This document shows, in pieces, positions 34,646 through 46,293 of a stretch of DNA of 64,000 bases (the first letter of the stretch is position 1; every line of letters begins with the position of its first letter). A model generated the notes under the pieces. It ran no database searches. It worked only from the letters and a program-made list of their open reading frames with translations, and had not been told where the DNA came from. This stretch comes from Pseudofabraea citricarpa. Lineage: Eukaryota > Ascomycota > Leotiomycetes > Helotiales > Dermateaceae. The stretch is taken from the NCBI GenBank assembly GCA_029641185.1, contig JAPWGK010000023.1, positions 186,001 through 250,000 of the forward strand. The letters are read 5' to 3'. A program made the position numbers and the translations under genes.

Positions 34646-36967
34646 GTAATTGATTGTGGCATATTTTACGAGATACCTGAATACTAGCTGCAGCGTATAC
34701 ATTCACATGTCTTCACTCGGTTTATGAGAGCTGTTTAAACACAATAGCTATGATTCTATGATTATTTTCATATATTATGTTTAGCAAATAGGTATATTTC
34801 ACAATCAACAAGGGAGACTTATAAAGTCTGTGCATGGCTATATGTTGTGACAAGCCCGTGGTTTACTTTAAACTTGTCTCAAAACACTTTATTGTGACGA
34901 TTTCTTTACAAAACGAGCACCAAAGTTATAATATTTGTTGTCTAGTAGCAGCAATAATAACTGCTATGGCATTGATATCTGGCAACGAATGCAATCTGTT
35001 GGCTTAAAAAAAACACGTGTTTACCAAGCAGGAGTGCAAAGCACCCACAAGAATTCGGAAAGTTCTTGCCATCTAGCTTTGCCAAGATTAAAAGTTTCCA
35101 TGTCAGGGACCAAAGAATGGTCTTGGGGTGGATTTTGCTTGACTCTGAATGGTGATATGATTGCGAAGAAACATGGCTCTCTAGACAACAATATGATTCA
35201 CGGACTTGGAGTGGTCTATAAGGTATCAGGTATGATATCTAACCAAAGACTGGTAATATATACTGTTATAAATTAAGTGATTAAAAGCATGCTTACAGTT
35301 CAGGGATCTGCTATCTTTGCGAATTAATGTGATGAAAATCATAGATGTGTTATAGTGGAAGTGAAAGCCTTTAGTTGTTCTAGTCTAAATAAAATCCTTT
35401 ATATATCCTCTTATCAAATATCGTGGACATAACTCATAGAACTTAGAAGACAAATATCACAGAAAGTTCACATTTGGCTTAAGTGTCAAGTGAGGATATA
35501 TTAAGCGAGCACTCCTTGTATTATCTCCCTAGAAAGAAACAACATGAAACAAAGTGATAAGCCTAGAATCTTATTATACACTTATATTATAGAGAACATA
35601 AAGCCAATGGGTTCTAATGCTAAACACATCCTCAATTGCTGGTTTTACAGCCTAGTTACTAATTCGGCGCTCTTAACCAAGAACCTCCGGTCTCTATCTC
35701 GATACTACCGTTATAACGTAAGATACGCTAGATTGCATCAAAATAAACAGCTCAGGCCACATGGCGTAGTGGTCTATCGCGCCGCAGTAATCTTGCTCTT
35801 GTTTCTTTCTTTCCTTCCTTGCGATTGTTTGTCTATCTATGGAATGCGTTGAATTTCTGCGATTTCCTGCATAGCGTCCGGCGTTTGGGGTCTGATTTAT
35901 TCACTTGCATTGCTTCTGCGGAGACGAGGGTTCGAATCCCTCTGAGGCTAACTTTTTTTTTGGGGGGGGCTCTGCCTTGTTTGGAGAGAACTCTTTTGGA
36001 AATGTTATACCTTCTAGCTCGCTTAATTTTTGCGTGGCTGTTAGTGAATAACATTCATAAGATCTTATTGTAAGAATATTTAAGGGGGTTAGATAACTAG
36101 ATATACTCATACAAGTTATTACCGGTTAGTAATTAATCGAATCCAAGTTTTTAAGTGATTAAAGGTTAATTAAGAGTGGAAGAATAACTTTCCCTTTCAA
36201 TATTTTATACTCAAGCGAGCTTGCTGTAAAATGTCCTCAAATACCTTATACAAAGTGATTCAATCGGTCTTCTATAGTGATATAAACAGTGGGTTTAAGA
36301 CTCATTTCAATTTAGGATCCAAGCTATTTCAAATGCTTCCACATAAATATACAGGTAATGCTATTCATCATCTTGTCTTACTCCTCCCATATTCAAGCTT
36401 AACAAACATTAAACATCACAATCAATCTATTTCCGAGTACAAAAACGAGGAAAGTGCTCTCTCCCTTAGACACAGAGATTAATCTATCTGGCTGATTATT
36501 TGGCTTGCGATATCCTGAGACAGATTTTGATCATGGGAAGTCTTACAGCTAAGCCGAGATGCAGCAAATCTAGAGATTTCAGCAAGCCTTCCAGACTGAT
36601 TGAAACAGCCAAGGTATTACCACATCTGATCTCGATGGATGTTTTGGGAGTACTAGAGTAAGAAGCTGAAACATACATGATGACAAGCTGGTGGCACTGA
36701 GGTATTGGCTTTGCAAATAGGTAACAGCCAAACAATCCTTTAAAATCCCTCAACTCATGTGTCTGATTGCTGTGTAAATTTGCATGAACTGAAGCAGGAA
36801 GATCAGTATATGGTGAGCCAAAACTCAGCATCGATCTCCAGCCAAAGCTGTCAGAGTTAGACTTGTCCTTCAACCCGAGACTAGCCATTATTCTTTGACG
36901 TCTAGGATCAAATCAAACCTGGAAGGCGCTTGAGCTCTTTTGCTTCGTTGCATCTCCAGCCTCACAA
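34646..36967. other. AT-rich intergenic region
   Basis: 2.3 kb of AT-rich DNA with many TATA-like and poly-A/T tracts, holding the tRNA-like locus below. A 130-codon minus-strand frame at 36496-36888 begins with ATG, but I find no reason to call it a gene. No transposon motifs or terminal repeats are visible. Confidence 0.45.
35755..35950 (+). tRNA. Interrupted tRNA-like gene or pseudogene
   Basis: The two ends fold as a tRNA. The 5' part contains an A-box-like TGGCGTAGTGG (T8 at 35762) with a D-stem of G10-C25, C11-G24, G12-C23, and CCGCA (27-31). The 3' part contains TGCGG pairing with CCGCA, then AGAC, then a perfect T-arm (GAGGG, loop TTCGAAT, CCCTC; B-box) and acceptor TGAGGCT plus A73. 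The acceptor stem pairs 6 of 7 positions (GGCCACA against TGAGGCT, A-A mismatch). An oligo-T run follows at 35953-35961. The two halves are separated by about 123 nt within the anticodon loop (35793-35915), far longer than normal nuclear tRNA introns. The loop begins GTAATC, with G at 32 and C at 37 unusual, so no anticodon is assigned. It may be an Arg-type tRNA disrupted by insertion, a relic, or a tRNA with an exceptional intron. Confidence 0.5.
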
Positions 36968-37465
36968 TTACTCAGGCGGAGATATATCATCTTGAAGGTC
37001 TTTTTCTTTCTTTAAGGCCCCTTTTCGTTCCACTTCCTTCATGCCCTCTCTTATCTCATCTGTGACAACTAGAGCCCCGAGGGGTTGGTATGGCGTCCCA
37101 GGTGGAGCGACTCTCTCATGTATTCGTTTTAAGACGTCCTCGCTCGTCTTGTCCCTACCTCCTAGATCCACTAGATGTTCTTCCCTCAGCTTTTCCGATA
37201 TCGAGAACCAAAGTATAGCTTTCCTCCTCCGTTCCATCTTTGTCAAGATCTCCTCGTCTTTCGATGCGAACCTCTCGTCCTCGTCCACACCCCCCTTGCC
37301 ATCTCGGAATATCTTCATATCTGCGTTCCACAGTCGCCAATTGCTATTCGCATCGGTAATGCCATTGCCTCGTAGCTTACAAGCAAAGCAGGGCATGGGG
37401 CCAACGTCTCCGAGGTAGGTCGAGTCTTCCTCACGATCCTTGGGGCCTGATTTCCGTGGTGCCAT
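36968..37465 (-). CDS. Hypothetical protein, 165 aa
   Basis: Single exon from an ATG in good context, to a TGA. Charged and soluble, with no signal peptide or membrane segment. The motif PCFACKLRG at ~25-33 holds a C-x-x-C pair. It is followed by a Lys/Glu-rich helical part (DEEILTKMERRRKAILWF) and ends in a short acidic tail. The pattern (charged helices around CxxC and WxxxSEKLR) reads as coding rather than random, but I recognise no family and do not assign a role. There is no clear homologue next door. Confidence 0.5.
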   Translation of the reverse strand: MAPRKSGPKDREEDSTYLGDVGPMPCFACKLRGNGITDANSNWRLWNADMKIFRDGKGGVDEDERFASKDEEILTKMERRRKAILWFSISEKLREEHLVDLGGRDKTSEDVLKRIHERVAPPGTPYQPLGALVVTDEIREGMKEVERKGALKKEKDLQDDISPPE

Positions 37466-38295
37466 GGTCGTCTGCTTGGGTCAGGAGAGATAATTGGGAG
37501 AGACGATTCGGAATTTGCGCGCGTACGAAAGACCAGCTCCTCATTGGGACATTAGTAGGGGTTTGAGAGGCAATAATCCTTGGGCAGTACTGCGGTGAAC
37601 GTTTGCTATGAGGTCTTGGCGCAATCACGTGCATACGCTATCGATGATTCTTGTACTCGGAATTGATCTCTTAATTGTAGCACCTCGATTTGAACGGTTC
37701 GCAAGCACAGTTTTATATCGACATAGTCACGCAGTCCAGTAGAAGGAGCGACAAAGAAGGGTTTACCAGAAGACAACAAAGAGAGCCAACATTTTTCTGT
37801 CAAAGGCAGCCGCATTTTGAATCTCAACCATCAGGGGATCGACCTTCCTTATAAGACGTTACTTCCAAGAATTCCAAGAGGCAGAATTTAACTTGGAGTA
37901 GGACCCATGAGTGACAAGCAGCAAGTCAACTGCATGGTTGCTGCTTGCAAGAAACTCCATCTATATCGTATCACGGCCAGCAATGATGTCGTGGGATACC
38001 AGCTGGACGAGCATCAATACAAGCGCAAGGAGCAAAAATTGATCTTGATAAAACAAAACGATGGCCTTACACAAGGCCAATGCTTCGCAATGAATTGACA
38101 GAGTCATATTTTGAAAAGCCATGATTGATCCAAAGCGGTTATCTAATTGACGGACGCGCCTTCCATAGTTGAATCCTAACGACTCGCAAACCCTATAGGT
38201 AAGAACAATTTCAGGACCGGGACTTGCCTTAACTTTTTCCTCAATGCAACATTGAGACAGCGTAAAGCTACTGTCTCTCCACAACATTGACAAAG
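37466..38295. other. Intergenic, divergent promoters
   Basis: 830 bp between a minus-strand and a plus-strand gene, presumably both promoters. A 63-codon plus-strand frame at 37907-38098 opens with ATG but has no recognisable feature. Confidence 0.45.
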
Positions 38296-39015
38296 ATGGG
38301 CCAGCCATACTCTATTGGTCTGATTGAAGCCGATGCTGATCAGGCAATGCCTGACCCACCAGCCTCACCAAAGCCAGCAGCAGCATTGCCAACCTCGTAC
38401 ATAGCGGCAGCACCGCCAGTGAAATGCAAACCACCAGGAATGCCAGCAACCCCAACGTCATCAAAATTACCTTCGTACATTGATTCGATGAACGCGGTTC
38501 AACAACAGATAGAGATGCAGAAGAGACAAACGGAAATGATCATAGCCGCACAAGAGAAAATCGGACAGCTCAAAACTTCTATGGACAACAGGGCTAGTAA
38601 ATATCGCAAAGACCACAATGACCACAAAAGCCGCAAAGAACTCCGAACGCAACAGTCCAGCACGGAATGCCCACTATCGTCCTCAGCCTCGTTTGTATTC
38701 AGCGAACTGATCAAAGCAAGCGATGTTCCTCAATGGGGATGGTCCAATCGCCAATGCAAAGAATGGCTCAAGGTTTTCTTGGTTGAGAAGTGTGGATTGT
38801 CAAGTTACGATGCTCAGAGGATCGCCGATGATTCCTTGGCCAGTGGTTGTGGACCAACCCTATATTTTAGAAGAATCCGGGATTGGGCTCATTGGATGAC
38901 TCGCGATGTGTCCATTTCTGTGTATTCGACCATTATGTCGGGTCGGCACGAACCTGGTGCTGTGCCAAGCAATATTATCATACCATGCTTCGAGTCCGAC
39001 TGTTTGGCACTTTGA
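38296..39015 (+). CDS. Hypothetical SAM-like protein, possibly frame-disrupted
   Basis: Main frame of 239 residues from ATG (MGQPYSIGLIEADADQ). It has a Pro/Ala-rich start, a Gln/Lys coil (~65-105, VQQQIEMQKRQTEM), and a folded part from ~130: SELIKASDVPQWGWSNRQ, then KEWLKVFLVEKCGLSSYDAQ and SGCGPTLYFRRIRDWAHWM. That order resembles SAM-like or RNA-guided fungal modules, but no family is certain. After the stop, frame continuity is visible in other frames. A second frame at ~38980-39044 reads MLRVRLFGTLKLRQMGKIFE. A third, from 39095 to 39256, reads DKRGGIRQRRSALWHKEYC and WTWYKALLPNLVQ. A phase-fitting 50-nt intron at 39045-39094 joins those two, but the shift from the main frame near 38980 has no good splice site. 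Either the gene is larger than called or it is a pseudogene. Confidence 0.45.
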   Translation: MGQPYSIGLIEADADQAMPDPPASPKPAAALPTSYIAAAPPVKCKPPGMPATPTSSKLPSYIDSMNAVQQQIEMQKRQTEMIIAAQEKIGQLKTSMDNRASKYRKDHNDHKSRKELRTQQSSTECPLSSSASFVFSELIKASDVPQWGWSNRQCKEWLKVFLVEKCGLSSYDAQRIADDSLASGCGPTLYFRRIRDWAHWMTRDVSISVYSTIMSGRHEPGAVPSNIIIPCFESDCLAL

Positions 39016-39994
39016 AGCTTCGGCAAATGGGGAAGATCTTTGAAGTATTGTTTGTGGAGTTGACGAGCTTCAAAAATTCTCGCTGTTGCTACAGGACAAG
39101 CGGGGAGGAATCAGACAGAGACGATCGGCACTGTGGCACAAGGAGTATTGTTTAAAACGATACCCTGTTCGCCAGCAGTGGAAGAAGGACGACGACACCT
39201 GGACTTGGTACAAAGCATTGCTACCCAACCTGGTACAGATAATCATAATTGACTGATCAAAGGTCATGAGGCAACACCTTGCGTCCACTCCCAGTGTGAT
39301 TTCAGCTGAGATTATTGATCACAACTGTTATTCCCTCAACAACAATTATCAATTTCTGGTGTTACTGTCCCTTTGAGAAACTGCATTTGCTATCGTCAGG
39401 GAGGTCGGTTCCCGGAATGTACCCAGCATCGTTGCTTGCATAATCAATGTCTCAAGGTATCTTGTTATGATCGAATGTTCTCCCGTCTTTTCCATGCACG
39501 ATAAAGCCGGAGTCCAATTCAACGGGGATTTGGATCATCCAAAAGAGGCAGGTAATTTGATTCCAAGGTAGACAATTCGGTCACCGGTACCGAATGCTGC
39601 ATGGGTACCAATGCCGTGTTTCAGCTGCTTATGCATTTTTTCTATTTTGTGTCTCAGAGAATCTTCTCCCGCTCCTTCTCTCTCTCGTGTGTTGAACGTG
39701 CATGCAATCAATGAGGATCAGGACATGCAAGGAAGAAACGAATGTCTCGGTTTTCATTTCTAGAACAATTCCACACTGACCTCAATCTTCACATCGTCTC
39801 AAGACCGATACAGGATTATGTTTAACCTTATTTCAAATATCTCGCATCAACTAAAAGCAGATCTCTCGTGTACGTGGCCTATCCAGCAACACCTCCAATT
39901 CCATAACCGAAAGCAAAAATGAAAAATAGAGAAGGACACAGTTCTGTTAGCTCCGTCCTCGGTCAAACCCAGACTTCATTCTCCAAGCCAAAGA
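39016..39994. other. Downstream stretch with residual coding frame
   Basis: 39016-39256 carries the apparent continuation of the upstream gene described there. From 39257 to 39994 I see no gene. Confidence 0.4.
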
Positions 39995-40271
39995 TCACTT
40001 CTTATTCTTCACAACATAGACTACCCTTCCATTCTGCATCTCCGGAACTGACACTTCATTGGAGCCGGAGCTAGCACCATTGACAGCAGCATCTGCCCTC
40101 CCTGCAGCCTAACGTTTTAAATCAGCCGTTGCCATAAGAAGCGGATAAAAGAATAAGACTAACCAAACAAGAGGCGCAAACGGTGCCGTTAACCCAGACC
40201 CACTCAGTACAATTCCAAGGCTGTACAGAACAAGCACAGTGGTATCTGTAATAACCGCTTGATCCACTCAT
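39995..40271 (-). CDS. Small Cys/Trp-rich protein, two exons
   Basis: Neither exon alone would stand out, but together they make a clean protein. Exon 1 is 40164-40271 (36 codons) and exon 2 is 39995-40108 (38 codons including stop). They are joined by a 55-nt intron (GTTAGT donor, GTTAG acceptor) in phase 0, for 73 residues. Exon 1 reads MSGSSGYYRYHCACSVQPWN then CTEWVWVNGTVCASCL. It has five Cys (C-x-C, NC, VC, SC) clustered around aromatic residues, suggesting a disulfide- or metal-stabilised fold. Exon 2 is Ala/Gly/Ser-rich then ends MQNGRVVYVVKNKK. There is no signal peptide, so export is not indicated. I do not recognise the family. Support is the Cys/Trp content, correct splice sites and consistent phase; transcript data would settle it. 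Confidence 0.55.
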
Positions 40272-42280
40272 TGTTGATTGCTTTAGCTGGTGATGTTTTA
40301 AGTGGAATGTTTATAGTGTATGGATGGAACTTCGAGGTCTTTGTAGTAGATCAAGGTGAAGTATGAAGTAAGTGGAGAAGGATGGGGAGAGTCAACAGAA
40401 GATCAAAGAAGTACTGCTGTTTTCTGGAGACTAGATTGAATTGACTTCGGGGTTGATTTATTTCAGAATGGCTGCACGAAGCAAAGGGGAGACGAGGTAC
40501 TTCTTATATACATCTCTCTTCCCTCACAATGTCTTAATTCCCTTCTCTCTAAAACACATACCAACCAATACCCAAATTTCCGGGTCTTTACAGTCTCTTC
40601 ATCGAGATCTCTCTCCGTCGGCAAGCGAGCAGAGCATCAAAGACAACAAATTCCAAACCAAGAAAGAATCACATCTCGCTACCCCAAACCCAGAAAACCG
40701 GGTAAGCATGACTTTCAACCTCAGCTTCTGCAATTCGCACTGACTCTGATAGCTAATAGAAGTTACCTTCGCCAGGAAAGTAGGTAGCTGAAGAGTAGCA
40801 TTGGGATAGTGCACTCGCTCGGCCTACCACCACCTGCCTATACCTTGCTTGATCACCTCGCTCAAGAACAACCAAAAAGCAAAGACAAGTAAGATACGAC
40901 AGGAAAAAAACACCTCAGCTTACTTTCCCATTACCAAACCTCTCTTTCCCATGGTACGATGCCCATCCACCCATTCATCGATCGATCCCATGTGAGGGAA
41001 TGGAATTTTCCATCAACCACCTCTCTCTCTCTAAGGAGAGAAGAAAAGCAAAAAAAAATGAGATGGAAGGGAAGAAAAAGCAAACTTCCCAATACCAAGA
41101 ATCCCAACCCAGCGGTAGAGGTCACTCACCAGAACCCAAACCCATCTCCGTCCCCATCACCGTGCTCATTCCCAAATATACAGTAAGCTCACATATCACC
41201 CATGCCTACCTACCTTCCACACCTTACCTTACCTTGCATGCTGCACTGCACTGCACCGTACCGCACCGCAGACAAGGTAAGTAGGACCCTAGCACGCTCT
41301 TCCTTTGCCTTTCCTTTCTTTTTCTCTGGCCCTCGCTACCACCAATCAGGAAAGCAGATCGCCGAGCTCCACCGTCCTCCCTCCATCCGAGCAAGGACCC
41401 AGCTGAACATGGGACATCGAACTTTACAAAAAAAAAGCAACCGTATGTCATCTCCCCTGTCACGCTAGAACGAGCCCAGCACGAACACATATGAGATACC
41501 CTGGCACCTAATCTTCGTGCTACCCCACGCCAACGCCCCGACCTCGCACGTACCAGTAAGTACGAGCCATGATCCACAAAACCTGTCAAGCAAACATGAC
41601 CGAGCCGCTCGGGAATCGAGGGCTGGGGATAAATAATCGGGATCGGAATTTGCATATGAGTAGTCATGTAGGTATGAAGCACGGGTTCGTCCTCTTCGCA
41701 TTGTGTGTTTCTCAAAAGTATGGAAACAGACAAGATTATCGTTCACACACAACCCAAGCGGTTACACTGGAACTGTAAAGGGGCTAGTGGTAGAATAAAC
41801 CAGTTGATGCTTGTATTTTATTCGTTGTGTGTACAGAATGCAATATTGATTTCATGATCCATATTTGTCGCGTTGCTGACCATAATGCAAATGTTTCCTG
41901 CTATGAGGCTGTGCCCCCAATAAATGAGATCTTTGATGACGCCGTAAACACGCCAACATTTTCCCAATAGCCATTATTTCCATACCGAAGTTCTATGATT
42001 GTCCACTAAAGAGAAGAAAAAGAATTTGTACTGAGGACGGCAGCCAGAGCATTTACGCGTGCGCCATCCATATTTGAAGCAAAAGAAAAAAACAGTAGGG
42101 AAAAAGGGCGAGAAAATGTTGGACACCGTCGTAGGGAATATTTGTACTAAAGCGAGATAGTCTGGCTCTGAATCTCAACGGTGGAAAAGGAGGTAGTTTT
42201 ATTCAAGTAAAAATGTCGTGTAGAACTATCTAGAATTAGTGATAGCCACTCAGAGGTAATTGCGGAGACTCACTAAAGAC
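40272..42280. other. Intergenic, low-complexity, no gene seen
   Basis: 2 kb of pyrimidine-rich and repeat-like sequence (CCACC, CCCAA, ACCTTACC and CCGTACCGCACCGCA patches at ~41230-41275). All frames appear to be shadows of each other. No conserved motif is visible. Confidence 0.45.
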
Positions 42281-45200
42281 TCAAGCAGCCGGAGCAAAAC
42301 GTACGGTGCCTGTTGGGGCTGAAGATGCGGAACCCTCCATAGGAGTGGTGGTATGTCCTTCGTTAGAGGTAGCATTATCTGTCGATGTCCCTCCAGATGT
42401 CATGGCAGAAGTAGAATCTATAGAACCATTTCCTGCAGCTCGATTCTTTAGTCGCCAGTGACGACTACGACGGGGTCTGCTGCCACGAGTATCTTGGGAC
42501 CCAGCAGGAGGATCACTTGGAGCTGAGACTCGTCGGCGTTGCTAAAAAAAAAGTCAATCAAGTTTCTCACATCGCAGGAGAAAACCTACTGCTGATGTTG
42601 TAGCCATTGGGGGTACTTCAATAGAACTTCCTGCACCTATCTCAGAGTCTTGAGCACCATCAGTGGAGTCTTGCACCCGACTGGGTTCGCTTTTAGCTTG
42701 TTGTCGACGTGAATTTCGAGCACGTTTTTGTTTCAACTTTTCAGGACCTGTGTACCCAGTGCCTGCTGATTCTTTTGGCACAACTGTTAGGTTCGACCCG
42801 CCACTCGATTTATTAGCAAGCTCTGCAAGGGCTAGCTTTGGTGTGCCATTGTCTGATGAACGTGGTACAAATTCAGGAGCGTCAGGTTTTAGTTTCGAAC
42901 CCTATAAGGTATTAGAAATGATGCAGACAATTTGGACAAATTACCCACTTCTCGTGTATGGCCATCCTTTTCTTCGTCGAGATCAGAGCTGTTGCCATCT
43001 GTATTTGGAATAGATACCTCCTTCTTGGCTTTTGCAATTTGTGCCTTGTGTTGAATATTTGCTTTGCTGATTTCTGCTTTGTGGCTAGCAGGTGTAAGAT
43101 CATTGATGATGCTGCTTTGCTTCTTAGGACTTCGAGACCTGCTACGATCTTTCGTGGGCTTGAGAAAGATTTGTTTTGTCCACAGATCAAAGTATTTGCC
43201 CTTTGCGCTCAAGAGTTCATCATGAGAGCCGCTCTCAATAACCTCACCTTTCATGACAACCAGGATGTGATCAGCTCTCATAATGGTGGAAAGTCGATGC
43301 CTGAAGTTGTTAGCACTGATTTTACTTGGAAGGGTAGGATTTGTCTTACGCGACAATGAAAGTAGTTCTGTTGCTACATAACACCCTCAAGCCTTCCTGG
43401 ATCAATTGCTCCGTCTCAACATCAACGGCACTGGTAGCTTCATCCAGGAGAATGAGCTCAGGTTGTTTCAAGATTGCACGAGCGATAGCAATTCGTTGCT
43501 TTTCACCCCCAGACAGTTTCATACCCCGGTCTCCAACTTTCGAATTGTATCCATCTGGAAAGGACATAACTTTCTCATGAACAGCGGCAGCTTTGCATGC
43601 CTCGTAGACTTCTTTGTCACTAGCAGTTTGTCGGGCGTAACGAAGGTTGTTCATGATTGAATCATTGAACAACATTGGATCTTGAGGGACGACACCGATT
43701 TTGCTACGAAGGCTATCCAAACTGTCAGTTTTCATCATCAGCATCAAGATTTAAGATTCACAAACCTCTGAAGAGTGACATCACGAATGTCCTGGCCATC
43801 AATTTTAATACTACCCGCTTTAACATCGTAAAACCTGTCAATTAACTTGAGTATTGTAGACTTGCCACCCCCTGTCTCGCCAACGAGAGCTACCGTCTTT
43901 CCTGGGGGAACAGTGAAGCTGACATTGTTTAAAGTTGGTTTTCGATCGTCATAGGCAAATGAGACACGATCAAATTCGACTTTTCCTTGACCAAGTTTTA
44001 ATAGCTTAGCATTAGGAATATCTTTGACGCTTGGTTTTGTCTGGAACAGCTCTAGCAAACGCTCGGCGTCCATCAAAGAGTACGAAATGCTCCTGTATAT
44101 CTGGCTGAAAAAGGAAAGAGGACCTGAAGTCGAGAATCAATACGCATTTGTGATTAAACATGATCTCATAAGATAGGCTCACCTTGAAGTTGAGCCCAGT
44201 ATGTGAGTAGCGTAGCGAACTGCCCAACAGTCTTTTTGCCTTCTAAGACTTGGTATACAGCAAGGTAAAGAGCTCCAAGTAATCCAAGTGTCATGACAAG
44301 TCCCTGTGCTGCAAGAATCGTTTGATATGAAAGGTCGTAGCTCTTTTTTGCCTTCAGATGGTCTTTGACAGCTAATTGAAAATTAGCTGCGAAGAGTATT
44401 TGAAACATTAGCCTTACCAGTTTCATAACGATTTTGCTCATATGGAATCATATTGAATAGCTGTATAATGGTTAGCAACTCTAGCAGAATAGGTAACTCA
44501 GTCTCAACTTACACTAGCAGTATTCCAGCCATCGAGAGACTGTTGGCCTACAGTCCACTCTTTTCTGTAAACTGTTATGTACTGCCGCCGTTTCTCTGCT
44601 CTTATTGAAACCAGTTTTGTTGTAGTGTATAGGTAGGTAATGACGGTTGTAGCCAGGATGAACCCCATATATGCACCGAACAAACTCCACAGGTATCCGA
44701 AAGCAATGCTTAAGTCTATCAGCATTGGGATCACCTGGAAACACAGTGTTTCGAGTAGGTCCGATACCGAACGACCCCCAGCAATAGCCATACTTAAATC
44801 CGAAGATGTCTTGCTATCATGGAAATCCGACGAAAGATTCATTATGTGAGCGTGAGAAGCCGTGCTAAGAGCATCGTATGAATACTGCTCTAAGGGCAAC
44901 CATAGCCATTTTCTTAGCCATCCGATGCATGCACCACCACTCACGAAGCAGAGAACAGTGTATGTGACTACAGCAAGCCAGATATTGCTAGTTGCGTCTT
45001 GTTTCGCAATTAGTAAAAGTGCGTTTGGTCGCTTAGATTGACTTACCACCAGAGCTGTATTTAGATAGTGTATCAATCATGATACCGAGTTGGCGAGGGA
45101 CCAAGACGGTCAATGCATTAGAAGCAAGGAGACAACAGCCAACGAGCACTGCTCTGAACTGTAGACGTTTACTATGTACAGGCCAAATATGTGGAATGAA

Positions 45201-46293
45201 AATCTAGCAGTGTTAGTAAAAAGATCAAGTTTTGGGTGCCCCGGTCATCTCACTGAAAATCCCTTTGCGTATGTCCACCAACTGCCATCGTTTTTTAATC
45301 GCTTTGCAATCATCTCTTGGGCTTTGCGCTGCCTTCCGAGCCATGAATCCTCGGAACCAGCATCACTGGTTGTGTCAGTTGTATCGGATTGCTGCTGGGT
45401 AGAATTGTTGGTTCCCCCGTAACCATTGCCATTTTCAGAACTTGTAGCCTTTGGCGCCAACTTCTTTCGCAGTAGAGATTGCCTTTCAGCATCGTCGATG
45501 TCGTATTCATTGTTACTATTAAGAAGACCAAAGTAAATAGATGGGAGTATGAGAAAACTGATGATCCGAAAGCCTTGGATGACAAGCAGGACAAAATCAA
45601 TTGAGGTCTGAGGGGGTTTGTAAAGGTTTCTCATGACCATCATACTAGTCTCCATGAGGATTGCAATAAACCATGTTGTGTAATACGGATACCACACAGG
45701 AAACTTCGTATCAGATAGAAGAAGAATCTGTAATACGAAAACAAGGATGGATGCCAAGATGTAAACCTGTTCAAGATTTAGTAGTGGCAGATGAAGGATA
45801 TTTACATTTCCATAGCTTTCAACATGAACTATGGAATAAGCATCAACTTACGATGTGATCCTGTGGTGGAAAAGATGTCTCTTGGGCTAAACATCCAGCG
45901 AAGAGAGCAATAGCCTCTGCAAGCTACAAGTCATGTCAGTGAAATGTGCCATTTGACCCATGCAGTATTTCAAAATTCAACTTACATATGTGCCAACCAC
46001 GATGAACAGGAGTCCAAAGATGACATCGCGGCGAACATGCTGATCGCGAACTCGGAGAGACTGGGTTTGCAGAGTGCAGACAGTGATGGTGAGGGCGGTA
46101 ACGAAGGCCAAGAAGACTAAAGCTGGAAAAGCATAGTGAAGAGCCTCGACCACGGCACCAAGGGGGGCGAACTGCGATCTGGTCAGCCACGGTTTTGGTG
46201 CAGAGGTAGCACCACTGTGAGTGCACAAGTTTCAGATGGCTACAGAGCCCCGCATACCTTGTTATCCACGGCGAGCGCAGAGGGAACGGCCAT
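42281..46293 (-). CDS. HMT1: HMT1-type ABC half-transporter, 13 exons
   Basis: Full ABCB half-transporter of the heavy-metal-tolerance type (S. pombe Hmt1, human ABCB6), probably vacuolar, exporting phytochelatin/glutathione-metal or similar conjugates. Exons (minus): 46258-46293, 45986-46171, 45852-45923, 45254-45766, 45047-45203, 44513-44997, 44418-44460, 44183-44371, 43766-44123, 43350-43721, 42949-43300, 42590-42901, 42281-42541. The total of 3336 nt is in phase, for 1111 residues. The N-terminal membrane domain has several hydrophobic segments, then the ABC transmembrane domain (~270-560). Walker A is 642-650 (GETGGGKST), Q-loop Gln693, signature LSGGE 749-753, Walker B ILLDE 770-774, H-loop His805. 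All catalytic residues are present. After ~853 a 258-residue RS/KA-rich tail ([26 protein letters not shown]) extends beyond typical Hmt1 length (~830). One exon is only 43 nt. Most introns fit 44-86 nt. Confidence 0.9.

Noticed and set aside
36496..36888. 130-codon ATG-initiated minus-strand frame
   Set aside because: No conserved feature, and AT-rich surroundings make a chance frame likely.
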